Source: an uncultured Bacteroidales bacterium (GTDB taxonomy: Bacteria; Bacteroidota; Bacteroidia; Bacteroidales; F082). From it: a stretch of DNA of 64,000 bases. Below are positions 17,425-25,753 of this stretch, piece by piece (position 1 is the first letter of the stretch; each line of letters begins with the position of its first letter). The DNA lies in NCBI GenBank assembly GCA_900317055.1, contig ONFF01000020.1:99079-163078 (forward strand), given 5' to 3'. Under the pieces are notes generated by a model that was not told where the DNA came from, ran no database searches, and saw nothing but the letters and a program-made list of their open reading frames with translations. A program made the translations under genes and the position numbers.

Positions 17425-18398
17425 TTCTTTATGATCAATGTTTGGCCTTCAAAGATTTTATCGTTTTTCAAGTTGTTCCATTTCATCAAGTCGGAGATTG
17501 TGACATGGTGCTTGGCGGCGATTCTGGTCAGGTTGTCGCCTTTTTTAACGGTGTATTTCTTCCCAGTGCTTTTTGAAGGATCAGTTGCTTTTTTATTGTT
17601 GGTTTGTTTATTAATGGTCGTGGTGTCTTTTATTGTCGAGTCTTTCATTGTTGGGGTCGGCCCTTCGACAGGCTCAGGGACCTTAGCAGTATCTTTGGTC
17701 TTGGTGTCTGGACCTCCGATGGTGTCAGGGACCTTGGCGATGACAGGGTCGGCAACCTCACCGAACTTGAGCTGACCTTCGTCGCCCAAATAGACGCAGG
17801 CGATGAAGTTGGGAATGACTTCGGTGTTGGGCAAGAGGTTTTGATCCTTGAAGTCCCATAATTCGGGGGTCTCGCCGTGACGGATTAATGCATGTTGCAG
17901 CGCAACGGGACTGTTGGTATAAGCCAAGATGCTATGCCACCAGTCACCATATTTCTGATAGAGTTCATTGAGGCAATCCAAGGCGGCGTTGGTGGAGGCT
18001 TCCACATCCGTGCGCTCGTCTCGGGTTCCGTCAACGGTCAGTCCGTAGTGCAATGCGGTCAAGGTGGGTAGCTGCCAAAAGCCGCAGCGGTCGCCTTGAC
18101 AATAGTTGCGACGCATCCCGCTGAGTGCCAAAGGCAAATACCGCAGCTCTGAAGGCATGTTGCGTTGCGACAAGGCGGTGTCGATGAATGCGGAATAGGT
18201 CAGGAATTGGTTGGAAAAGGGTGTGGAAGTGTAGTTGAGCACTGTCTTTTCCAAGCCTTCATGATAGGGTAGGGGGATGCTTTTCTCCGTTTTTTTCAGC
18301 CCTTGGGTCAGCTTGTCGCTATCCGACGACACACAACAATTGTGTGCCGCAAGGCAGAAAAGGCAGGTCCATATTATGAATAACATCCTGAATCTCAT
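17421..18398 (-). CDS. LysM protein with degenerate lytic-transglycosylase (MltD-like) domain
   Basis: A 325-residue exported protein, first gene of the operon. Residues 75-165 resemble the MltD/Slt lysozyme-like fold: [15 protein letters not shown] (81-95), [10 protein letters not shown] (106-115), then [12 protein letters not shown] (153-164). In active enzymes the first motif reads LPxVES with the catalytic Glu; here that position is Leu92, and the AYNAG motif is reduced to AYTNS. It is therefore probably catalytically dead. A linker (215-280) carries an in-frame dispersed repeat. One LysM domain closes the protein ([27 protein letters not shown], shown here as two parts: [15 protein letters not shown] at 282-296 and the rest to 325) and should bind peptidoglycan. 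It may target the operon's SGNH enzymes to the wall. Confidence 0.85.
   Translation of the reverse strand: MRFRMLFIIWTCLFCLAAHNCCVSSDSDKLTQGLKKTEKSIPLPYHEGLEKTVLNYTSTPFSNQFLTYSAFIDTALSQRNMPSELRYLPLALSGMRRNYCQGDRCGFWQLPTLTALHYGLTVDGTRDERTDVEASTNAALDCLNELYQKYGDWWHSILAYTNSPVALQHALIRHGETPELWDFKDQNLLPNTEVIPNFIACVYLGDEGQLKFGEVADPVIAKVPDTIGGPDTKTKDTAKVPEPVEGPTPTMKDSTIKDTTTINKQTNNKKATDPSKSTGKKYTVKKGDNLTRIAAKHHVTISDLMKWNNLKNDKIFEGQTLIIKK
17659..17733. repeat. Dispersed GGCCCTTCGACAGGCTCAGGGACC repeat inside the LysM protein gene
   Basis: A clean 24-bp copy at 17659-17682 is followed by a decayed copy at 17710-17733 that still ends TCAGGGACC. Together they encode part of the proline-rich linker (VPDTIGGPD and VPEPVEGPT). 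The other copy in this window is in menA (7425-7472). Confidence 0.75.
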
Positions 18399-18478
18399 AA
18401 GATTATACCGCTAAAATGCCTCGCTCGACATCGCTATCCGAGCCTTGAGGCTAAGGAGCGGCAAAAATACACAAAATG

Positions 18479-18512
18479 TTTGAATCTGACACCCGCTTTT
18501 TTACTACTTTTG
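18479..18512 (+). promoter_or_regulatory. Promoter for the MATE exporter
   Basis: -33 TTTG at 18479-18482 and -7 TACTTTTG at 18505-18512, with a 22-bp spacer; the start codon is 41 bp downstream. Confidence 0.6.
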
Positions 18513-18552
18513 CACCCTCAATTCCGCATCAAGTGCGGAATGAGGTTTGGGA

Positions 18553-19971
18553 ATGGAGCAAATCGACAGGACAAGGGAATTAGAGACACGAAAAATCAGT
18601 CAGCTGTTGTGGATGTATGCGTTGCCCAGCATTGTCAGCCATATCATCGCCTCGATTTATAACATCGTTGACCGTGTGTTTTTGGGACAGTATGTGGGGG
18701 CTTTGGCCATTGCAGGCTTGGCCATCACCATGCCCATCATGAACATCATCCATGCCTTCGGCTCACTCGTGGGCGCAGGCTCGGCGGCGCGCATGTCCAT
18801 CATCTTGGGCAAGAAGGACTACAAATGGGCCGAGGACATCTTGGGTAACAGCTTGCTGCTGACCTTTTTCTTCGGCTTCCTCTTCGTCACCGGCGGCTAT
18901 CTTTTCATGGACCGCATCCTGACGGCTTTCGGTGCTTCCGACGATACCATCGCCTATGCCCGCGAGTATATGGACATTGTGCTTCCCGGCATGTTTATGA
19001 CCACTTTGTCGTTCAACCTCACCGGCTTGATGCGTGCTACGGGCTATCCCAAGAAGTCGATGTGGATCATGGCGGGTGGTGCCATTGTCAACATCTTTTT
19101 GGACGCTCTCTTCATCTATGTCTTGGACTGGGGCATCGCAGGCGCGGCTTGGGCGACCACCATCTCCATGACGGGCACGGGTATCCTCGCAGTGATCCAT
19201 TTTCTACAAAAGAGTTCGTTCATTCGCTTTCGCCGTCATGCTTGGAAACCAAAACTTTACATCTTCCGCAACATCCTGCTTATCGGTATGAGTCCGTTCC
19301 TGATGAATTTGGCGGCCTCGGCTGTGGTGGCCTTGCTCAACAACCAGCTCATCCGTTACGGCGGCGACTTGGCCGTGGGTGCCTACGGCTTGGTCAACAC
19401 CTTCTGTAGCCTCAGTGTGATGCTGATGTTAGGCCTGTGTCAAGGCATGCAACCTATCGCGGGTTATAATTATGGTGCGGGTCATCCCTTGCGGTTGAAG
19501 GAGGTCTACACCCTGACCATGAAAATCAACATACTGATTGGTGCGGTGGGTGCCTTGCTTGCCTTGATATTGCCTCATGCCATGTTGCGGCTGTTCACCA
19601 AAGAGGAGGAGTTGATTCAAATCGGCATCCCTGCCATGCGTTTCATCATGGTGATGTTCCCCTTGGTGGGCTTCACCATCACCAACTCCAACTTCTTCCA
19701 GAGCATTGACAAGCCTTGGATTGCCATTGTCACCAGTCTCTCGCGTCAGGTGTTGTTCCTTGCCCCGATGATCTACCTCATCCCGCCGATTTTTGTCAAC
19801 GCAGGTGGTCAAGGTCTGACGGGTGTCTGGGCCTCGATGACCATCTCCGATGTGTTGGGTGCCGTGTTGGCCTTCCTGCTGATGCTGACGCAACGCTATG
19901 TGTTTAACACTGTCGAACAACCGAAACCCTGGAAGCACCTGATCAAGGCCAAAGGGCCGAAAACGAATTGA
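18553..19971 (+). CDS. MATE family multidrug/Na+ antiporter
   Basis: A 472-residue inner-membrane exporter with about twelve hydrophobic helices. The N-terminal half starts ISQLLWMYALPSIVSHIIASIYNIVDRVFLGQ (given here in family terms: two MatE repeats, the first with VDRVFLGQYVGALAIAG), and the second half has the equivalent GLCQGMQPIAGYNYGAG. These are MATE hallmarks of the DinF/NorM type found in Bacteroidota. I use the ATG at 18553 rather than a TTG six bases upstream. The stop overlaps the region of the next small gene, so both may be co-transcribed. Substrate cannot be predicted. Confidence 0.92.
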   Translation: MEQIDRTRELETRKISQLLWMYALPSIVSHIIASIYNIVDRVFLGQYVGALAIAGLAITMPIMNIIHAFGSLVGAGSAARMSIILGKKDYKWAEDILGNSLLLTFFFGFLFVTGGYLFMDRILTAFGASDDTIAYAREYMDIVLPGMFMTTLSFNLTGLMRATGYPKKSMWIMAGGAIVNIFLDALFIYVLDWGIAGAAWATTISMTGTGILAVIHFLQKSSFIRFRRHAWKPKLYIFRNILLIGMSPFLMNLAASAVVALLNNQLIRYGGDLAVGAYGLVNTFCSLSVMLMLGLCQGMQPIAGYNYGAGHPLRLKEVYTLTMKINILIGAVGALLALILPHAMLRLFTKEEELIQIGIPAMRFIMVMFPLVGFTITNSNFFQSIDKPWIAIVTSLSRQVLFLAPMIYLIPPIFVNAGGQGLTGVWASMTISDVLGAVLAFLLMLTQRYVFNTVEQPKPWKHLIKAKGPKTN

Positions 19972-19973
19972 AC

Positions 19974-20273
19974 ATGAACCTCTCCAACGCATTAACAGCC
20001 AAAGACGGCACACATATCATCGATTCCTGCCTTGTCAAGAGCAAGCAGGCCATGCGTGACTATCTGGAACAGGTGCGCGAGATGTCCGATCCTGAAATGG
20101 CGATTTGTAAGCGCGACATCGAGTCGCAGGTGCATGAATGGCGGGCGCACAACTTTTTCTACAACCTTCATGTGTTTCGCAGCCGCACTTGCGATGTCGA
20201 CCTTGAGCTGAAGCAACCCTGGTACCGCGAACTGTTTTGCCGTGTGGTAAGTTTCTTTTATTTTTGGGATTAA
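19974..20273 (+). CDS. Small hypothetical protein
   Basis: A 99-residue cytoplasmic protein starting two bases after the MATE stop codon. It is charged and helical in the first 60 residues (KSKQAMRDYLEQVREMSDPEMAICKRDIESQ) with an aromatic end (FFYNLHVFRSR, WYRELFCRVVSFFYFWD). No family recognised. The very close spacing and the uninterrupted frame with ordinary codon use support it being real and co-expressed with the exporter. Confidence 0.55.
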   Translation: MNLSNALTAKDGTHIIDSCLVKSKQAMRDYLEQVREMSDPEMAICKRDIESQVHEWRAHNFFYNLHVFRSRTCDVDLELKQPWYRELFCRVVSFFYFWD

Positions 20274-20341
20274 GCAGGCTTCGGAAAGCATGTTATTTCC
20301 ACGCTCACTATCACTCTTCAACGGACTACTACTGTTCTTCT

Positions 20342-20466
20342 TGCCCTCATGGCGGAGAGGCATCCGCCATCCCTCACGCTATTGGGAGACAATCGAAAAT
20401 CGTCTTTTTCATGCAGTCGTTTCGTGTCAGGGATAGCGGATCGTGGCCGTCCGCTATGAGGGCCTC
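20342..20466. repeat. Long REP-like inverted repeat between genes
   Basis: Two arms (20343-20380 and about 20421-20465) are inverted near-copies reading GCCCTCATxGCGGA...ATCCGCxATCCCTxAC. Each arm contains its own hairpin (GGCGGA/TCCGCC and AGCGGA/TCCGCT), so the whole can fold as a paired doublet. It occupies most of the 386-bp space 20274-20659, in which I see no gene other than this repeat and the downstream promoter. Confidence 0.7.
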
Positions 20467-20567
20467 GGGGAAAGGATTGTCGTTGAAGGAGTTTCTTTGT
20501 TGTTATTGCTTACAGGAATGACCTAACATGTAACCGGCCATCATTAAAACTCAAACTCCATTTTGTT

Positions 20568-20598
20568 TTTGTTTTTCCCAAAAATGTCATTACTTTTG
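20568..20598 (+). promoter_or_regulatory. Promoter for the exported hypothetical gene
   Basis: -33 TTTG at 20568-20571 and -7 TACTTTTG at 20591-20598 with the ideal 19-bp spacer. The start codon is at 20660. Confidence 0.75.
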
Positions 20599-20659
20599 CA
20601 GGGTTAAACCTTTGTTTTGTAATGGCACCTTGAATGATTCATAACCAAACCTTACACCA

Positions 20660-21319
20660 ATGAAAAAGACAATATTATCCACTTTGGCTTTGCTCATCAT
20701 CATGATGGTGGGAGCCACTTCAGTCAACGCACAAAACGACAAAACCATGAACAATTCAACCACTAAAATTCAAGACGGCAAAGTAAGTATCGAGTCCATT
20801 CCGGCCACCCTCGATGAGTTCAAGGCCCTGCAAGCCGAGTTGGGTACTACTCCCGAAGGCTGCATCATGCTGCAACTCGTGGCCATGGAAATGTATCGCC
20901 GCGACAAGAACATTGGCCAAGAATGCCTGAGCCTCAACAACACGAGCACCAACCTCTCATCGGTGACACGCCGTTTGAACGAACTGTATCGCCCGAACGA
21001 CTCTTATGCCAGACCCTATCTGGTGTCAGCGTGCTTCAAAGGGGCAACGCCCGCTAACGGCTACAATCCTACCAAACCTTTCACCATCGAATTGCGTAGA
21101 GACCCTGTCCGTCCCAATGACGAACGCTCACAGATGCTGAGAGGCTATGTGAAATACTTCCAGCTCTACAGCGACGGCTGGGATACCCATTGGCGCAACG
21201 TCGAAGTGGTGCAGCAGCAAGGCGACCCATACTATCGCGTCTCCAACTGCCCCGCCATCCTCACCCAGTGCAAGGAAATCGACTTCGACGCCACGGACGA
21301 ATGGCATGGATTGGAATAA
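20660..21319 (+). CDS. Exported hypothetical protein
   Basis: A 219-residue protein with signal peptide MKKTILSTLALLIIMMVGATSVNAQ. The mature part has a helical segment typical of a small secreted Bacteroidales family: SIPATLDEFKALQAEL, GCIMLQLVAMEMYRRDKNIG, then a beta-rich half (RPYLVSACFKGATPANGY, FTIELRRDPVRP, YVKYFQLYSDGWDTHW). I recall similar domains in Prevotella-like genomes but cannot name the family with confidence. There is no lipobox and no sorting domain, so it should be periplasmic or released. Confidence 0.7.
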   Translation: MKKTILSTLALLIIMMVGATSVNAQNDKTMNNSTTKIQDGKVSIESIPATLDEFKALQAELGTTPEGCIMLQLVAMEMYRRDKNIGQECLSLNNTSTNLSSVTRRLNELYRPNDSYARPYLVSACFKGATPANGYNPTKPFTIELRRDPVRPNDERSQMLRGYVKYFQLYSDGWDTHWRNVEVVQQQGDPYYRVSNCPAILTQCKEIDFDATDEWHGLE

Positions 21320-21337
21320 TAATATGCACTCAACGAT

Positions 21338-21432
21338 GGCCTATGGCTAATGACTATGGCAACTTCACCCAAGGCATAAAAGTTTCCCATTTTGTTGAAG
21401 TAGCCATAGTCATAGGCCATTAGCCATAGTCC
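21338..21432. repeat. Near-repeat palindrome (locus C)
   Basis: Arms 21338-21367 and 21396-21432 are inverted copies of words such as GGCCTATGGCTAATGAC. Directly after it (21435-21476) is a tract of CAATTCAAC / CGATTCAAC words running up to the peptidase start codon. Confidence 0.7.
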
Positions 21433-21483
21433 AAACAATTCAACAATTCAACGATTCAACAACCAACGATTCAACAACACCCA

Positions 21484-23622
21484 ATGAAACGCATCACATT
21501 ATTAATCACCTTCATCCTCACGCTCTCCATCGGCATTGCCAAGGCCGGCGAAGGCATGTGGATTCCCATGCTGCTGCAATACAACGAGAAAGAAATGCAG
21601 GAGATGGGCATGAAAATCACCGCTGACGACATCTATTCCATTAATCACAGTAGCTTGAAAGACGCCATCGTGCTCTTCGGCGGCGGCTGCACGGGCGAAA
21701 TCGTCAGCGACTACGGTCTGCTGCTCACCAACCACCACTGCGGTTTCGACTACATCCAGAAACACAGCTCTGTGGAGCACGACTACCTCACCAACGGCTT
21801 CTGGGCCATGAATAGGGGAGAGGAGTTGCCCTGCCCGGGCCTCAGCGTCATCTTCCTCCGCGAGATGCGCGACGTGACCGAAAAGGTGCTGCATGGCATC
21901 ACCCCCGACATGCCTGAAGACGAACGTCAGGCCAAAATCGACGAGAACATGAAGAAAATCATCTCCACCGTCGAGAAGGAGACCCCATATAAGGTCAGCA
22001 TCAAGCCGTTCTTCTTGGGCAATGAGTACTACCTGTTGCTCAACGAGGTCTACACAGATGTGCGACTCGTGGGTTGCCCGCCGAGCAACATCGGCAAGTT
22101 TGGCGGCGACACCGACAACTGGGTCTGGCCCCGCCACACGGGCGACTTCAGCATCTTCCGCGTCTATGCCGACAAGGACGGTCACCCGGCTGTGTACGAT
22201 AAGGACAATGTGCCCTATAAGCCCGCCAAGCACCTCGACATCTCGCTGAAAGGCGCCGAAGAGGGCGACTTCGCCTTCGTGTTCGGCTATCCTGCCCGCA
22301 CCAACGAATACCTGCCCGCCGTGGCTGTCGACCAAGAGGCCAACCTCATCGACCCCATCACCGTTGACCTGCGTGGTAAGGTGCTCGACATCTACAACAA
22401 ATACCAAGAGCAAGACCCCAAGGTGCGCATCCAGTATGCCTCCAAGCACGCCGGACTCGGCAATGGCTGGAAGAAGTGGATGGGCGTGACCGAAGGCATT
22501 AATCACTTCCACGGCGTGGAGAAGAAACAGGCTTTCGAGAAGGACTTCCAGGAATGGGCCTTGGGCGCACGCAACCGCTATATGTACATCGACCTGCTGA
22601 AGGACTTCGAGAAAAACTATAAGGAACTTGAGCCTTACCAGTTGGCTTACACCTACATGGCCGAAGCAGGACTACGAATCGAGTTGGTCACTTTCGCAGG
22701 TCGTTTTGCCAAGCTTTCCGAGGTGACCAAGGACACCCCTCAGGACGACATCGACCGCATGATCCACCAACTGAAAGCCACCTCTGCCAGCTTCTTCAAG
22801 GACTATTATGAGCCCATCGACCGCGAGGTGGCCGTCATGGCACTCAACGAATACCTGAAAGCCCAGCCCGCCGACTTCCGCCCTGCCTTCCTCAACGACA
22901 TCAAGGATGTGAATGAATTTGTCGACAAACTCTTCGCCAAGTCGATGTTTAGGGATGAGGAAAAGGTGAACGAGCTGCTGAATGACTTCAAGCCCAGCAA
23001 AGCCAAGAAACTGGCCAAAGACCCTGCTTTGCAGGTTTACCAGAGCTTGCTTGACTTCTACCGCAATAATGTCTACGAGCACATCTCAAGCATCAATAAG
23101 GCTAACGACCGTCTGCGCCGCATCTACATGAAAGGTCAGATGGACATGCAGCCTGAGAAGCGCCTCTTCCCCGACGCCAACTTCACGCTGCGCGTCACCT
23201 ACGGCAAGATCGAAGGCTTCAAGCCGCAGGACGGCAAGACCTACCGCCACTTCACCACCCTCGAGGGCATCATACAGAAGGAGAACCCCGACATTTATGA
23301 CTATGTGGTGGAGCCGCGCCTGAAGCAGCTGTATATTAATAAGGATTACGGCCGCTATGCCGACAAGGATGGCACCATGCATGTGGCCTTCACCGCCAGC
23401 GTGCACACCACGGGCGGCAACTCAGGTAGCCCCATCTTGAACGCCGAAGGACAGCTCCTCGGCCTCAACTTCGACCGTTGCTGGGAAGGCACGATGAGCG
23501 ACCTCATCTACGACCCCGACATCTGCCGCAACATCAGCGTCGATATCCGTTATGTGCTCTTCATCATCGACAAGTTTGCCGGTGCAGGGCATCTCATTGA
23601 CGAGATGACGATTGTAGAATAA
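21484..23622 (+). CDS. dpp11: S46 family dipeptidyl peptidase, DPP11-like (Asp/Glu-specific)
   Basis: A 712-residue periplasmic serine exopeptidase releasing dipeptides from oligopeptides. A signal peptide ends near residue 20-21. The chymotrypsin-fold triad is visible: His85 in LLTNHHCGFDYIQ, Asp in FGGDTDNWVWPRHTGD, and Ser647 in GGNSGSP. Specificity in S46 enzymes depends on a residue 18 after the serine: Arg in DPP11 (Arg673 of the P. gingivalis enzyme, with Ser655) and Gly in DPP7. Here it is Arg665, in NFDRCWEG, at the same spacing, so cleavage after Asp/Glu is predicted. Length fits the family. Such enzymes feed amino-acid fermentation. Confidence 0.9.
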   Translation: MKRITLLITFILTLSIGIAKAGEGMWIPMLLQYNEKEMQEMGMKITADDIYSINHSSLKDAIVLFGGGCTGEIVSDYGLLLTNHHCGFDYIQKHSSVEHDYLTNGFWAMNRGEELPCPGLSVIFLREMRDVTEKVLHGITPDMPEDERQAKIDENMKKIISTVEKETPYKVSIKPFFLGNEYYLLLNEVYTDVRLVGCPPSNIGKFGGDTDNWVWPRHTGDFSIFRVYADKDGHPAVYDKDNVPYKPAKHLDISLKGAEEGDFAFVFGYPARTNEYLPAVAVDQEANLIDPITVDLRGKVLDIYNKYQEQDPKVRIQYASKHAGLGNGWKKWMGVTEGINHFHGVEKKQAFEKDFQEWALGARNRYMYIDLLKDFEKNYKELEPYQLAYTYMAEAGLRIELVTFAGRFAKLSEVTKDTPQDDIDRMIHQLKATSASFFKDYYEPIDREVAVMALNEYLKAQPADFRPAFLNDIKDVNEFVDKLFAKSMFRDEEKVNELLNDFKPSKAKKLAKDPALQVYQSLLDFYRNNVYEHISSINKANDRLRRIYMKGQMDMQPEKRLFPDANFTLRVTYGKIEGFKPQDGKTYRHFTTLEGIIQKENPDIYDYVVEPRLKQLYINKDYGRYADKDGTMHVAFTASVHTTGGNSGSPILNAEGQLLGLNFDRCWEGTMSDLIYDPDICRNISVDIRYVLFIIDKFAGAGHLIDEMTIVE

Positions 23623-23627
23623 GTGAT

Positions 23628-23788
23628 CTCTAACCGAACAGATCCGAATTAATCCGATGGTTTTCTGGTGTTTTCGGGTTGGTTCGGTTAGAGGAATAAA
23701 AGAAAGGCAATTGTCGGAAAATCTCTAACCGAATTAATCCGAATAAATCCGATGGTTTTCTGATGTTTTCGGGTTGGTTCGGTTAGAG
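23628..23788. repeat. Two tandem copies of a palindrome-bordered unit
   Basis: Each unit begins CTCTAACCGAA and ends TTCGGTTAGAG (first 23628-23693, second 23723-23788). The inside is nearly identical in both (AATCCGATGGTTTTCTG...TTTTCGGGTTGG). It fills the gap between the convergent peptidase and LRR genes, so each copy may form a terminator hairpin. Confidence 0.75.
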
Positions 23789-23803
23789 AAATAGAATCGG
23801 TCT

Positions 23804-24994
23804 TTAGTCTATAACTATAACTCGTTTGGTCACAATACCCTTTTCTGTTTGGATGCCGACGAAATAAAGTCCCGCTTCATGAGGACTGAAATCGTACTCA
23901 AAGCTGTTGCCGCTCGCTGATGCTTCAAACAGTTTTTCTCCCAAAAGGTTGTAAATGCTGACGGCTACGATGTTTTCGGCCTCGATTCTGATTGTCCCAC
24001 AGGTCGGGTTGGGATAAACGGTAGCCATCTCCTCGTCCAGTTCGGGCACATCGTTGCAGTCTTCGACGATCGTGGGGAAATATCCATGCCAGTCCGAGTT
24101 TTGGTAGGCAGGAATGCAGTGGCACGACACGGTGAGCGTTGTGCAGTTGCATCCCTCAAACACCTCTTCGTATGAAAACACGGGCGGCACGGTAGCCAAG
24201 GAAGCGATTTCCGTAAACCCGCTGCAATGGTAGAAAGCCATACCTCCAATGCTTTCCAAGGCGTTTCCAAGGGTTAGTTTGCCCGTAAATCCGCAGTTTT
24301 TGAAGGCGCTGGGTTCGATGCATTTCACAGAATTCGGGATGGTCAGGTCGCCGGTGAAGCCCGTGCAACCCCAGAAGGCGGAAGTGCCGATGGAAGTCAC
24401 GCCACTGCCGATGGTCAAGCTGGTGAATTTGTTACACTTATAGAACGCCGCCACCTCGATGCGATTCAATGCATTGCCGATAGTCAGTGCGCCGTCGAAA
24501 CCCGTGCAACCATAGAATGCGGCAATCCCTAAAAACCTCACGGAATTAGGGATGGTCAGCGAACCGGTCATGCCTTTGCAACCATAGAATGCAGCGGGTC
24601 CGATGGTGTCCACGGAGCTGCCCAGGTCCACTGAAGTCAGTCCGCTGCAGGCCAAGAAAGCGTTTTCGCCGATATAGGTCACCGTGTTGGGAATGGTCAA
24701 ATGACCACTCAGTTTTCCGCACGAGATGAAAGCGTTCTTTTGGATCCGGGTCACGGTATAGTTGTTTCCGTTGTAGCTGATGCTGGTCGGGAGGTTTAAC
24801 TCACCGCTTACCCCAGAGGCGTCAACATGACATACCAGCGTGGCCGAAACGCCGTCGCCATTGAGTTGGTACAGGAAATCCCCTACGGCGAAGATCTCTT
24901 GTGCGTGCAGATGCGTCGTTCCCATAACTCCCAAAAAAAGAACGGATAAGACAGCGCGTGCCGCTATTCTGAATAAGGAAGAAATGCTTTTCAT
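23804..24994 (-). CDS. BspA-type leucine-rich-repeat T9SS surface protein
   Basis: A 396-residue protein. Signal peptide ends near HLHAQ (residue 32). About eight LRR_5 (BspA/Treponema pallidum type) repeats occupy residues 70-290, recognised by the recurring LTIPNSVxxIGxxAFxGCxG pattern. A Cys-containing cap follows (GCNCTTLTVSCHCIPAYQNS). The last 70 residues are a T9SS sorting domain (VYPNPTCGTIRIEAENIV ... LYFVGIQTEKG ... KRVIVID). BspA-like proteins mediate adhesion to host matrix or other bacteria. The 5' region carries an 18-bp perfect palindrome. Confidence 0.9.
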   Translation of the reverse strand: MKSISSLFRIAARAVLSVLFLGVMGTTHLHAQEIFAVGDFLYQLNGDGVSATLVCHVDASGVSGELNLPTSISYNGNNYTVTRIQKNAFISCGKLSGHLTIPNTVTYIGENAFLACSGLTSVDLGSSVDTIGPAAFYGCKGMTGSLTIPNSVRFLGIAAFYGCTGFDGALTIGNALNRIEVAAFYKCNKFTSLTIGSGVTSIGTSAFWGCTGFTGDLTIPNSVKCIEPSAFKNCGFTGKLTLGNALESIGGMAFYHCSGFTEIASLATVPPVFSYEEVFEGCNCTTLTVSCHCIPAYQNSDWHGYFPTIVEDCNDVPELDEEMATVYPNPTCGTIRIEAENIVAVSIYNLLGEKLFEASASGNSFEYDFSPHEAGLYFVGIQTEKGIVTKRVIVID

Positions 24995-25020
24995 AATGGT
25001 ACGGTTTTATTCAAGTTTCG

Positions 25021-25038
25021 TACATCTCTAGAGATGTA
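25021..25038. promoter_or_regulatory. 18-bp perfect palindrome upstream of the LRR gene
   Basis: TACATCTCTAGAGATGTA reads the same on both strands and ends 27 bp before the LRR start codon (24994). It may be an operator for a dimeric regulator or a short stem in the 5' leader. Confidence 0.5.
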
Positions 25039-25066
25039 AGATATTGATTATTAGGTGTTTTTTAAG

Positions 25067-25154
25067 CACGCAGAATTCGCAGAATTATAGGAAATGCAAA
25101 GCGCCGTCAACTAAATGTCTGATAGGCTTCTGCGATTTCTGCGATTTCTGCGTG
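25067..25154. repeat. Near-repeat palindrome (locus G)
   Basis: CACGCAGAATTCGCAGAATTA (first 20 bases shown by words CACGCAGAAT and TCGCAGAATT) pairs with 25125-25154, made of TTCTGCGATTTCTGCG words. It separates the DUF937 gene from the LRR gene. Confidence 0.65.
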
Positions 25155-25177
25155 AAATAGATTCTCAGCGAGAAACT

Positions 25178-25714
25178 TTACTTCCCGAAGATACTCCCCA
25201 GGCCGCCCAGGATGCTGCCCAAACCGCCTGTGTTGCTCTTGCCGCTCGACGACATGCCGCCCAGAATCATGCCTAGCATGCTCTCCAGTCCAGCTGCGTT
25301 GGTGCCGCTGCTTTGCTGTCCTTTACCCAGCAAGGCGAGCAGGCTTGGGGCAATAGAGGCGAGGATGCTACCCACTGCGTTGGAGCCCACGCCCGTGTTC
25401 TTGGAGATGCCGCCCAGTATGGAAGAGAGGTTGCCGCCAAAGATATGGCTCAGGATCTTGTTGCCATCGGTGAGGTCGGCGGCCTTCAGGTTGTTGACGA
25501 TGTTGCCCGCGTTGCCGGCATGGTAGCCGAGGGCATCGGCCAGGGAGGCAGCGCCAGCTTGCGAGGAAGCGTTCTTTTGCATCGCGCCTAACAGATAAGG
25601 CAGGGCTGCGGTGACGACCGAAGACACTTGCTTCTGGTCGATTTTGAGGTTTTGCGAGATGGCGTCGATGGCATCATTGCCCGTCAAAGCGCCTAAGATG
25701 TTCGTTATGTCCAT
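25178..25714 (-). CDS. DUF937 domain protein
   Basis: A 178-residue protein with no signal peptide. It has the DUF937 pattern: VSSVVTAALPYLLGAMQKNA, then repeated helices with GNIVNNL, HIFGGNLSSILGGISKNTGVGSNAVGSILASIAPSLLALLGK in sequence (motif positions 90-130), and a Gly/Ser-rich low-complexity tail GGLGSILGGLGSIFGK. The family is often called YidB-like or bacterial DUF937; function unknown. The helices are amphipathic and Ala/Leu/Gly rich, which fits an oligomerising cytoplasmic protein. Confidence 0.88.
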   Translation of the reverse strand: MDITNILGALTGNDAIDAISQNLKIDQKQVSSVVTAALPYLLGAMQKNASSQAGAASLADALGYHAGNAGNIVNNLKAADLTDGNKILSHIFGGNLSSILGGISKNTGVGSNAVGSILASIAPSLLALLGKGQQSSGTNAAGLESMLGMILGGMSSSGKSNTGGLGSILGGLGSIFGK

Positions 25715-25753
25715 ATTTGATCAGTTTATAGTTTATAGTTTATAGTTGTTCAG

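Noticed and set aside
16789-17775. 328-codon open frame antisense to the SGNH and LysM genes
   Set aside because: It crosses an operon junction whose minus-strand genes are tightly coupled and have recognisable motifs.
20237-20521. 94-codon open frame across the REP-like repeat
   Set aside because: It is Cys/His/Ser-rich, runs through the inverted repeat, and overlaps the end of the small gene; no start signal.
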